A stretch of DNA of 13,266 nucleotides from Ettlia oleoabundans (taxonomy: Eukaryota; Chlorophyta; Chlorophyceae; Chlamydomonadales), in contig JAAMXP010004460.1 in the NCBI GenBank assembly GCA_019693395.1, forward strand, positions 1 to 13,266, written 5' to 3'. Both the position numbers and the translations under genes were made by a program. Positions within the stretch are counted from its first letter, which is position 1, and the number at the start of each line of letters is the position of its first letter. This document shows, one piece after another, positions 1-11,278 of this stretch. Below the pieces are notes generated by a model. It was given only the letters and a program-made list of their open reading frames with translations, was not told where the DNA came from and made no database searches.

Positions 1-20
1 ACACACACACACACACACAC
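1..20. repeat. (AC)10 microsatellite at left edge
   Basis: Ten AC dinucleotides open the window. They lie in the intron before the first visible Furry exon (acceptor AG at 125-126) and probably continue beyond the edge. Confidence 0.95.
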
Positions 21-126
21 TTCTTTTTGAGTGTCCTTTCGCATGTGTTTTATTGGGCATCAGCCGCCGTCTCTGGTCCCCACCCACCCACACACCTTCC
101 CCCCGTATTTTCATTACGCTCTGCAG

Positions 127-3100
127 CTGCTGCACCTGTGCCTGCTCAACGCCGACAGCAGCAACCCCCTGGTGCGGCGGGACAGCCAGCAGCTGCTGGT
201 GTACCTCCTCTACTCCCTGTCACTCAAACACCTGGAGGCCACACAGGCAAGCGGTGGCAAGCGCTGGCAGACAGCCTGGCAAGGTTGTGGGTGGCTGGGT
301 GGGAGGATGTGGGATTGTTGTGTTTGTGGCATGGTGTGGTGTGGTGTGGAGGGGTAAGGGATAGAGTTGGTGGCAGCAGGGACCATTGTTGCAAGCTGTT
401 CAAGCGGCCTGAACCCTAACCCTCCCAGCCTTTCGTCTCTGAACCGCTTGTCTTGCCCGTCATTCTTTTGTGTCTGCAGAGCAGCGGCTCATCCTCCCCC
501 GAGTGCCAGGGCGTGGCGGAGGTGGTTGCCAACCTACAGGCGCGGCTGGGGCAGCAGCTGTGGCCGCGCGAGCAAGCATCCCTTGCCCACCCGTTGGTGC
601 CTAGCGCCGCAGCGGTGGCTGTCTTTGTGCAGACAGGTGCGTGGTTGGAAGCATTCCATCCTGCTGCCTGCTTGTGTTGTAGAAGACTGTGAAGGTTTGA
701 GGGGGTGGGATGGTTGGGATGGTTGGGTGCATTGGGTCCTGCAACAACGCTGCTGCTGCTGGGCTTAATTGTGGATGGTGTGTTATGAAGGAGCTAGCCA
801 GCCAGGAGTTTCCAAGGAGCGCAACAACGTGGGGGATGGTGGTTCGGGCCCCCACACGACCCCATCCCGTTCCCACCCCTTTCCAGGCTGCTGCCATCGC
901 GCAGTGACGGAGCTCTATGATTTTAGGCCCCCTGCTTCGCTTATGCAGTGACTGAGTGCTTTGTGTTTGACCGGGAGCTGCGGGACCGTTGGTGCGCCGA
1001 GGCGCTACGGTGGACCTGCGGCGCACGCTCCCGCCACGCCGCCAGCCGCTCCCACCAGGCCTTCTGCGCGCTACGCCCCGTTCTGAATGCCCAGTCGGCT
1101 TCCGCCATGTTGGCCGCGCTGCACAAGTGCTTGGCCCCTGGGCGGGCTGCAGCCAGCGACACAGGGGCGCTGGATACCGCTGTGGAGGTGTTGTGCTCGT
1201 TGAGGGCGCTGTTGGCGGGTCTGCTGGCGGAGCCGGCGAAAGCGCTGCTGTACCCGCAGTTGCTGCTGGCGTGCCTGGCGCTGCTGCAGAGCAGTGTGGT
1301 GAGGGTGGTGGAGCTGGCCATGCATCTGCTGCTGCAGGTGGGCAAGGGGTGGGGTGGGTTGGTGGCTGGCGGCGGTTAGGGTGGGGGCTGAGGAGCGGCC
1401 AAGCTCCGGCTCTGCTGTCAGTCCCCTTGTCAAGCAGGTATGGCTGCTGTTGCCGTATTTCCGCGCTAACCTTTGTTGAATGCTTCGCCTACACAGGTTG
1501 TGCGGGAGCAGCATGCCATCCATCAGCTCCCACCCACTTGTTGTTGCTGCTACAGTGCCCGCCCGCTGCCGTTACCTCAGCGCCCCCACACTCATCTCGC
1601 TCGTCACTTTTGCTGATGCATGCCTGACAGCTGTTTTGTCTGGCCTACCATCCACATACTGCTCCTTTTCCTTCCTACTCCCACCTGCCTGCTGCAGCTG
1701 CTGGCGGTTGTTGATCTGAATGACCCCATCGTCCAGAACACCATGCTGGCCATGCTACCGCTGCCAGAAGATGCAGAGGAGGCTCGATCTGGCGCCCGCT
1801 CGCCGGCTAGCTTGCGCGCGCAGACTGCCGCCAGCGGCGGCGGCGGAGCGGCGGACACAGAGGCGGAAGTGGCGGCGGCGGCGATTCTTGAGGGCGCCAT
1901 CTGGCCGGTGGGGCAGGTGGGTGCTGTGGGTGCTGGCTGGTGCTGGGCCACGTCTAGGCGGGGCTCCGCCGCCTGGTGTGTGCCTTGCTGCAATGCCACA
2001 CACAATCGCATTTCTTAGGAAGGTAAGGCGCTTTGTTGACAAGGCTGGCTACCTTTGGATATTATTTAAGGAAAACTGTCAGCGTAACAAGATGAGGTGC
2101 ATGGCTGAGTAGCCAACCTGCCTGCTGCTGCTGAGCTGTAGTCATGTTTGCTCATCCGGCCGCCGGTACACTAGCGCCCTCCCAGTAATGCTCGGCCGCT
2201 CATACGTTTCCTTTGTTCCACCCGCTCCATGCGTCCCTTTGTTCCACCCTGTCGTTATCTGTTCCTTTGCTCTCCAGCAAGCTCATATGCCCTCCTCGCC
2301 CACCTTCCAAGCTTTCTCCTATGCCGTCGTGTGCCGTCGCCGCAGGGGCTGCTGGGCAGGTCCAGCGAGCCGGAAGTTGAGGAGGCACTGGGCCCCTGGC
2401 TGGCTCTGCAGCAGCTTGTGGTGAAGGCGTTGTTCCAGCCAGAGACAGAGCTGCTGGCTCTCGAGGTGTTGGGGGCCATTGCGGAGCAGGTGTCTCGCAG
2501 CGATGCCGCAGCACAGCGGGCCAACAACGCTGCAGGCCTCGGCGCTGGCACTACCGGCGGTGGCGGCAATGCTGGTGGTGCTGGTGGTGGTGTTGAAAAT
2601 GGAGGGATGGAGGCCTCCGGCGGCAGCGGAGTGGGTGCTGACCTGTTCAGCTGCCTAAGCCTGGCTGACGGTCTGCTGCTGGCGGCGGCAGATGGCAGCG
2701 GTACTGCTGACCCCATTGAGGCGGTACTAGGAGATGTTAGAGCTGGACAGGCCGTTGCTCTTGGAGCCGCCCTTCCCTGGCTGTATGTTCATCTGAGCGA
2801 TGTGGGGCCAGAGGGCGTCGTGGAGGGTTTCCTAGAAACCACAGCAGGCGCCTGCGCCACGCTGGGCTGGCATGACCTGTCAGCTGCCCTGCTGGCGCTG
2901 GCCAGCATGGCGGGCGCGGGGGAGGAGCCGCAGCAGTGGTTGCCGCCGCTCTGCACGGTGAGAGCTGCAGTCGCTGCAAGTCAGCAATTGTTTTGTTGCT
3001 TTCAATTCACTGGGCAAAAGACAAACAATGATTGCCAGATTCCTTATAAGGTGCACCTAAATCCGTTCGTCTGCTTACCGTCCTTGGCCTGGCTGCTTAT

Positions 3101-4428
3101 CGCACCTGTTTATGTCTAGTTGCTTGCCTTCATCCCACACACTACCTGGCTGCAAGTCACTCCCACAACTCTCACAACTCACTGCCAGCCTGCCAATTGC
3201 AACTCCTTTTCCTATCGATCATGACTTCTCTTACGCCTCTTCCACTCTGTCCCGCTTGCACTGTGCAGGCCCTTTGCGCAGCGCTGTTCCCGCCCTACTG
3301 CCGCCTCGTGCTGCAACGGCTGCTGGAGGTGGCGCAACGGGGAGCGGAGCTCTACCAGCAGGCAGCCATCGCCTGCCTCAAAACGATCTTCCAGGCAAGA
3401 TTGCATGCACGTGCTTGCCTGCAGGTGGTGTGATGTGAAGTGTGGTGTCGGTGGTTGGGGGGAAGCACTTCAAGCAGTGTGGAAACTTTATCATACGATT
3501 GATCTAGGCTATATTGGCTGCACACGCCCTGCATGTGGTGGTGGGATTGGGTAATGGGCACCGCCTAGGCTTCAGCCCTGCAGAGAGGAAGTTACTATAT
3601 GACTGGGCATACAGGCATGCTATGTCGCCATGGCACACCAACAAGCCAGGAAACAATCTTAGTGGCTGCTGTGCACCTTAATGCCGCTCCAATGGTGGCA
3701 GCCTACTTGCCAGCTCCCCACTTGCTGAAAAGGCAGGAGGTGACGCCCTTAATTTCCATCTGACATCCAAAACCTCTACCATCGCAGCTGCTTTACTTCG
3801 TCCATGGCTGGGCCTCACACCAACCAACCTCGACCCCCACCCCCACCACCACCACAGGTCCCTGGTCTTGATCTGGGCCCCTCAGGCTGGCCCGCCAACG
3901 ACGCTTTCTTCATCCAGCAGCTGTCCGCGCACCTGAGCGGCCCGCTGAGCGACGCTGCACTGGATGCCCTACGTGCCATGCTGCGCTTCCAGGGTGCGTC
4001 ATGCACACTGTGGTCTGCTGCGTCGTCCTTGCTATGTTTGTTCAGCTGCAGCCGGTCCCTTCCAATTTGCAACCACACCATCGCATTTTCTGTGTGGACC
4101 GCTTCCTGACTGATGATCTCTGGCCAACAACCTTGCAGGCGATAGCACGGCAGCATCAGCGGAAAACCGCAGCCAGGCAGGGGTTCAGCCCGGCCCGCAA
4201 GCCTCTCAAAGGGACAACCTCCCACCTTTAGAGTGGCGGCAGTGCATGGATGACTTGGGCAGCAGCAACCGGCTGTGCTCAGAGGCGTTGGAACGAGTCA
4301 TCATGGCCTGCCCAGGCAGCGCCCAGTTGCTGTGGGGCAACGCGGGGGGTGGGACGGGTGGCGGCGGTGGCGGCTTGCGGAATGCGAGTCACATCAGCCG
4401 GGATTCTTTCCTGCCCTTCCTGCCCTGA
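127..4428 (+). CDS. FRY: Furry / cell-morphogenesis (Tao3/Mor2-like) scaffold protein, C-terminal part, 5' partial
   Basis: Exons 127-246, 480-636, 949-1337, 1698-1916, 2346-2957, 3269-3394, 3858-3993 and 4139-4428 join in phase to 2049 nt (682 codons plus TGA). The product matches, by recall, the C-terminal ARM/HEAT-like region of the plant Furry family: QQLLVYLLYSLSLKHLE, then WCAEALRW and RSHQAFCALRP, LLYPQLLLACLALL, the LPWL segment in exon 5, and the exon 6 helix AIACLKTIFQ, in the family's order. Furry proteins are very large cytoplasmic scaffolds that work with NDR kinases and Mob in cell polarity and morphogenesis; that role is family knowledge. The amino-terminal majority lies outside the window. 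Exon 5 carries a Gly-rich insertion at about 2536-2640. Introns 1 and 6 appear to use GC donors (247 and 3395). The exact end of exon 6 is the least certain boundary. Family assignment is fairly sure; alternative ARM-repeat families fit the motif order less well. Confidence 0.85.
247..248 (+). other. FRY: Probable GC splice donor, Furry intron 247-479
   Basis: The exon ends CAG and the intron starts GCAAGC, the usual strong flanking context of GC-AG introns. Reading phase is 0 on both sides (acceptor AG at 478-479). The nearby GT sites in the same phase would add 26 or more residues that the family does not have; the GT sites at 254 and 284 are out of phase. Confidence 0.75.
637..948 (+). other. 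Furry intron, no gene inside
   Basis: Intron with donor GTGCGT and acceptor TTATGCAG. It holds a short GGTTGGGAT-type near-repeat around 705-730 and otherwise nothing I can name. Antisense and sense open frames crossing it have no recognisable protein character. Confidence 0.7.
1338..1697 (+). other. Furry intron, no gene inside
   Basis: Donor GTGGGC, acceptor CTGCTGCAG, phase 0. The 5' part is G-rich (GGGGTGGGGTGGG at about 1346-1358) and the 3' part pyrimidine-rich. Open frames here lack conserved character. The joined exons read MHLLLQ then LLAVVDLND, which fits the family without any exon in between. Confidence 0.7.
1917..2345 (+). other. Furry intron, no gene inside
   Basis: Donor GTGGGT, acceptor CGCCGCAG. 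A more AT-rich block around 2030-2110 interrupts the GC-rich sequence. I can assign no function to it. Confidence 0.65.
2536..2640 (+). other. FRY: Gly-rich low-complexity insertion in Furry exon 5
   Basis: GGT/GGC/GGN codons encode a glycine-rich linker between two helical segments. Algal proteins often carry such linkers; no motif is visible. The reading frame stays open across it. Confidence 0.8.
2958..3268 (+). other. Furry intron, no gene inside
   Basis: Donor GTGAGA, acceptor CTGTGCAG, phase 0. It has a long C/T-rich 3' half and no coding or RNA signal that I can see. Confidence 0.7.
3395..3396 (+). other. FRY: Probable GC splice donor, Furry intron 3395-3857
   Basis: The exon ends TTCCAG and the intron starts GCAAGA. 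An alternative in-phase GT donor at 3425 would add ten residues (ARLHARACLQ) that I do not see in the plant family at this point, so the GC site is preferred but not proven. Confidence 0.6.
3395..3857 (+). other. Furry intron, no gene inside
   Basis: Longest intron of the window. It ends in a (CCACC)-type pyrimidine/A tract before acceptor CACCACAG. No recognisable gene or RNA inside. Confidence 0.65.
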
Positions 4429-4501
4429 TGCATGCTGTCTTCCCTTGAGTTGGGCGATCAGCAACTGAGGGAGGTAGCAGCGTTGCTCAGCTACGTGCTC
4501 A

Positions 4502-4506
4502 TGTAA
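4502..4506 (+). terminator. TGTAA polyadenylation signal, Furry gene
   Basis: TGTAA, the usual green-algal polyadenylation pentamer, lies 74 bases past the Furry stop codon. It is the first copy on this strand after the stop. Confidence 0.6.
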
Positions 4507-4703
4507 CACATACCTTTGAATCCTGTGGTAGGGCATGCAACGGCCTTTCGTGGGAGCAGTCGATACTGGAATTGGACAGCTACGCTCCAGCAAAGTGTAG
4601 GCTGGGGGCGTTGTTTTTATGCAGGCTGGTCCTTTGGTTGAGCTGTGCCTGCTGTATGCTAGACCAGAAGCAATGCGGGCCAAGTTGCACTATGCATGCT
4701 AGT

Positions 4704-4708
4704 TTACA
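4704..4708 (-). terminator. TGTAA polyadenylation signal, HOP2
   Basis: TTACA on the plus strand reads TGTAA on the minus strand, about 300 bases past the HOP2 stop. It is the first copy downstream, implying a fairly long 3' untranslated region. Confidence 0.5.
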
Positions 4709-5007
4709 TGCCCATTTTGACTTGAGGTTTGCCTGGCTTGGGTATAGTTGTTCGTTCGTTATGACTGGGCAGCGAACTCCGAAACGGTGCAGCAAGCAAA
4801 AGGCAAAATAGAGCGCATTAGGGTGGAGCAAGGCAGGAAACGAGTCAGTAAGTTATGTGAAGCCCAGCCCCAGCACCTGAAGTGCCGAGCATGCATGCCT
4901 GGGCCGTTATCGTACATGATTTTGGAGTTAATACAGCTGTGCATCCTGTCAAGTGCTTGTTTTCTGCTGCCACACTCAGCCTAGGCAGCTAGCCGGGTCT
5001 GATGCTG

Positions 5008-7037
5008 TCATCGCCGCACCGGCACCAGTACCGTACGTGCCTTCTTGATGGGCTGCATCAAGGCCTTTGCTCCCTCAAAGTCAGCACCCACAGACTTGTC
5101 GCTATCCACGCCGATTTCCTCGAAAAGCGCCTCCTGCAACCAGCCACGCAGCCAGGCAGCTTGAATCAGGTGATGTCACCAAAGCAGCAACTAAGAGCCG
5201 GCTAGCCAGCCAGAAGCTGACGGCTAGCAAGAGATGGAGGCGGCAGCCATTACCCCTCAAGGCGGTGCCCCTAGATACCAATCACCACTCAGGCAACAAC
5301 AACACAAGCAAGCGACAACATCCCACCAATATAGGAGGCCTGATATGCTGCCAACTTTGGTGCCGACCCCACCAGCTACAATGCAATGGTCCCTCGCATC
5401 CCACCTCTTTTCCATCCATCCCTTCTGACACAGTGTCCCATACTGAGCTGAACTGCCGCCGGTGCCGCGCCCACGCCTCAAACAAATCTTGGTAGGCCTG
5501 CAGCACAGAAAATCAGCCCATAACTGTTATCAACTCATGAGTTGGTGCGCATGCAGCACAGAATACCAGAATGAAAAACAGCAGCCAACAGTTGTTACCC
5601 ATATGTTGGTGGCCTGCAGCACAGAGAACATTAACCAGCAACCATGATGCAAATGCCAGTGTACTGCAGCGCACATAAATCTGAGGCAGCATGCGGGCAG
5701 ACAGGCAGGCAAAGCAAGCGCTTGCATGACCATTACACTGGGTCGGCCAGCCGCCCTTGCACCTGCGCTACTAAGCCCCACCACCACAGACTGTCACACC
5801 CACCACTTTCTACCCGCTCCCACCCCACCCCACCCCACCCCACCCCACCCCACTCACCTTCTCCACTTTCTGCACATCAGTGGCGGACATCAAGCGTGCC
5901 CCGCCGCCGCGCACCGCCGCCAGCTTCTCCTGCTGCTGCTGGCTTTGCTGGCTGAGTTGCTGAATCTGCTGCCGCATTTCATCGAGGCTCAGCACAGAGC
6001 CAGCAGCCGCCAGTTCTGCGGGCAGCAAGCGGTGGGGCGGAGCGGCATATGTTCATGCAGCAAGCAGTGGGATTGACAACGCGTATGCGCAGCCAGCAAG
6101 CGGCAGGAGCGGAGCGGCGTATGTTCATGCAGCCAGCAGTGCGGATGGCGCAGGGCAGGTGGGGAGGGGTCCCCAGGGCAGGGCGAGAAGACGGCTGTGG
6201 GCCAATGAGAGGTGGAGGCGATTGAGCATCAAACGTTGCCCAGCTGGGCTTCTGAATCCCCCTTTGCTCATCTAAGCAGCCAGATAGCCTACTGTGTTGC
6301 AAATAGGACTGGTACCGGCGGAATTTTGTACCATGACTCGTCTGCTGATCTCAGCATCTGCCGAATGTCCACCCACCTCGCTTCAGCGCAGCCACTGCGT
6401 CCTCCTCTGCCTTGCACGCCACCTGCAACTCCTTAAGCCGCTGGTTCTTGGCTGCTGATTCCTCAGGGCTCAAAGCCGCCAGGCCCTCTTGGCTGGGGAT
6501 GTAGAGCTTCTGCTTGCCAAACTCCTTGCGCACCTGCCAGGGCAACGGCGGGGGTATGGCGTGCAAAGCATGGGAGTCACATGCGGGCGGGATGTGATTT
6601 GAGCGGGTGCGTGACAAGGACGGAGTGCCTGGGAGGCAGGCAGGCCTGGGCAGCCTGGCAAAAGGAAGCGGCCTCTTGATACTTGGGTGCTGACAAGCGG
6701 GCAAGCTGTCGACCCAAGCTTGCAGGACGGGAGGCAGCACCCAGCTCGACGAACAGCTGTTGACATCACACACCAAGTGGTTCTGTGCTACCAGCGACTC
6801 CAGCGCCTTCTCGGCCTGCGTTTTCTTCACGCCCTTCGTTGCCAGCATGTCCGCGACTCCCTGCATGGCGGCAATAGGAGCAGAGCGGTCAACACTCGAC
6901 GGTCATCGCTATGCCGCCCGCTACACCAGGCAGCAGCAGCTTTGGGCTAGTTATCCCAGCAAGCCAGCAAGTCCCACCTGGACATTATAAGGCCGATTCT
7001 GGCCCTTAACCAGCTGCAAGACAAGGGCGTCAGCCAT
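5008..7037 (-). CDS. HOP2: Homologous-pairing protein 2 (HOP2 / PSMC3IP / TBPIP), complete
   Basis: Minus-strand exons 7037-6978, 6860-6774, 6533-6377, 6015-5858, 5497-5405 and 5133-5008 join in phase to 681 nt, 226 aa; human HOP2 is 217 aa and plant HOP2 is about this length. The product starts MADALVLQLVKGQNRPYN, aligning with the family start. Residues 1-65 form the winged-helix DNA-binding domain (KKTQAEKALESLVAQ, KEFGKQKLYI). About 70-150 is a Gln/Glu-rich coiled coil. About 150-226 is the C-terminal domain (AYQDLFEAWARHRRQFSSVW, EEIGVDSDKSVGADF). In known systems HOP2 pairs with MND1 in the nucleus and stimulates DMC1/RAD51 strand exchange during meiosis. All introns are GT-AG with good acceptors. 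The reading frame is intact throughout, arguing for a functional gene. MND1 is not in the window. Confidence 0.95.
5489..5628. repeat. Three diverged copies of a 22-23 bp element spanning a HOP2 splice acceptor
   Basis: Copies at 5489-5510, 5542-5564 and 5606-5628 share TTGGT, then (C)TGCAGCACAGA. The first contains the true acceptor and first codons of HOP2 exon 5; the other two lie upstream in the intron (minus-strand sense). Flanking sequence between the second and third copies is also partly similar, suggesting a local tandem duplication of about 55-65 bases. Confidence 0.75.
5823..5852. repeat. (CCCCA)6 tandem repeat in HOP2 intron
   Basis: Six perfect CCCCA units. On the minus strand, the transcribed sense of HOP2, this is a GGGG run array beginning five bases after the exon 4 donor GT at 5857-5856, so the pre-mRNA could form a G-quadruplex there. 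Confidence 0.95.
6022..6145. repeat. Tandem duplication, about 70 bp period, in HOP2 intron
   Basis: Copy A at about 6022-6072 and copy B at about 6092-6145 share CAGCAAGCGG, GGAGCGGC, TATGTTCATGCAG and GCAGTG in the same order. Copy A abuts the acceptor of HOP2 exon 4. The two copies have diverged at several positions. Confidence 0.85.
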
Positions 7038-7260
7038 CCTGGGCGCCGCCGAGTGCTTCGAACGCCGTCGATCACTTATGCCGGCTGTCGGGATCTGCAA
7101 ACGAGATCTTCCACACCAACGTGATAGTGGCCTGCACTGAAATTGATAAGTCTTTGGAGAGGGAGACGCTAAGCAGTAATTAAGGAACGAGTACTGCTGT
7201 ACTGGCGCGCACAAAGGCATGGCCCCCGGCTGGATCGGGCACTTGTTGGCGGTCAGCAAA
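7038..7260. promoter_or_regulatory. Divergent promoter region between HOP2 and ArfGAP
   Basis: The start codons of HOP2 (7037, minus) and the ArfGAP gene (7261, plus) face away from each other across 223 bases, so both promoters and both 5' untranslated regions must fit here. I see no clear TATA box or named operator. Confidence 0.6.
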
Positions 7261-10493
<3,233 letters not shown>

Positions 10494-10707
10494 TGCGGGG
10501 ACCAGCACGTGTGGGAGGCAGAGCAGCATAGCGCAAGGAATCACACACTGTTTAGCCCCCTCCGTCAGCAGGATGCTGAGCGGCAGAATCGATATGCGGC
10601 TGGCAGGCAGAAGAGCCGCCTGTCGGTGATAGCGCAGCCAGCCCAGTGGTGCCTTAGGTTGCGCTGTACGGTACTTGATTGTGTGCCTGTTGGCAACAAA
10701 CTTAGTC

Positions 10708-10712
10708 TGTAA
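10708..10712 (+). terminator. TGTAA polyadenylation signal, ArfGAP (first candidate)
   Basis: First TGTAA after the ArfGAP stop codon, 215 bases downstream. A second copy at 10824-10828 is an alternative. Confidence 0.5.
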
Positions 10713-10823
10713 CTGTCTTTGTTTCCCTTTGTTTCCCTTCTCGCTGGCCCCTTTGAAAGGTTCTTGGCCCCTGTATTGTCACACACGCAGGCACTGCTGA
10801 TGGCTCCTGCTGTCCCAACCCTG

Positions 10824-10828
10824 TGTAA
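10824..10828 (+). terminator. TGTAA polyadenylation signal, ArfGAP (second candidate)
   Basis: Second TGTAA on this strand; it sits just ahead of the opposing signals of the minus-strand gene. Confidence 0.4.
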
Positions 10829-10845
10829 GGAACGATATCAACTAT

Positions 10846-10856
10846 TTACATTTACA
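10846..10856 (-). terminator. Paired TGTAA polyadenylation signals, gene 4
   Basis: The minus strand reads TGTAA at 10856-10852 and again at 10850-10846. They are the first copies after the gene 4 stop, about 420 bases downstream. Confidence 0.5.
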
Positions 10857-11278
10857 AGTTGAAGGTATACAATGAAGGTTTGATGAAGAGATGAACAAAA
10901 TTTGGGCAAAGTGAACAGATTATCAAGGCATTGTTGGCTGTATCTTCCGTAGGGAAAGGGAAGTAAGCAATAGGTGTAGAGCATCAGTGCATACCACGGC
11001 CAGGCAGCTATCTTTCAGGTGGGCAATGTGAAGAAACAAATAAATACTGAATGACGGTCATGAGGCCATTGACTGGTGCAAGTAAAATATACAGGTCGGT
11101 GTGCATTGCAACGAGTTGTACAGAATAAGAAGGGTGCAAACAGCAGTGGCTTGGAGCTTCATCGTAAATCCTGCCAAGCCCCTGAGCTGCACTCTTGTTG
11201 TGGGATGTGCGTGGCAACGGCGTCAGGGGCACAGACGCACCATCACGAAAGCCCAGCAATGCTGTGTGCCGGCCTGCA

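Larger units (their letters stand above)
4429..5007. other. Intergenic region between convergent Furry and HOP2 genes
   Basis: 579 bases between two stop codons on opposite strands. It contains a polyadenylation pentamer for each gene and otherwise short open frames with no family resemblance, interpreted as the two 3' untranslated regions plus a spacer. No RNA gene is visible. Confidence 0.7.
10494..11278. other. Intergenic region between convergent ArfGAP and gene 4
   Basis: 785 bases between the ArfGAP stop and the stop of the minus-strand gene. It holds polyadenylation signals for both genes and a relatively AT-rich core near 10830-11100. No recognisable gene or RNA. Confidence 0.7.

Noticed and set aside
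411..424. CCCTAACCCT-like, telomere-resembling sequence
   Set aside because: Less than two units, inside a Furry intron; chance in C-rich sequence.
2229..3119. 296-codon continuous plus-strand frame as a separate gene
   Set aside because: Only 2346-2957 matches the Furry alignment; the rest are read-throughs into flanking introns with good splice borders.
5489..5628. CRISPR-like repeat array
   Set aside because: Three diverged copies with unequal spacing inside a eukaryotic intron; no cas genes.
7219..7260. Upstream in-frame ATG as the ArfGAP start
   Set aside because: The 14 extra residues have no counterpart in the family; the ATG at 7261 gives the usual N-terminal length. Kept as a possibility only.
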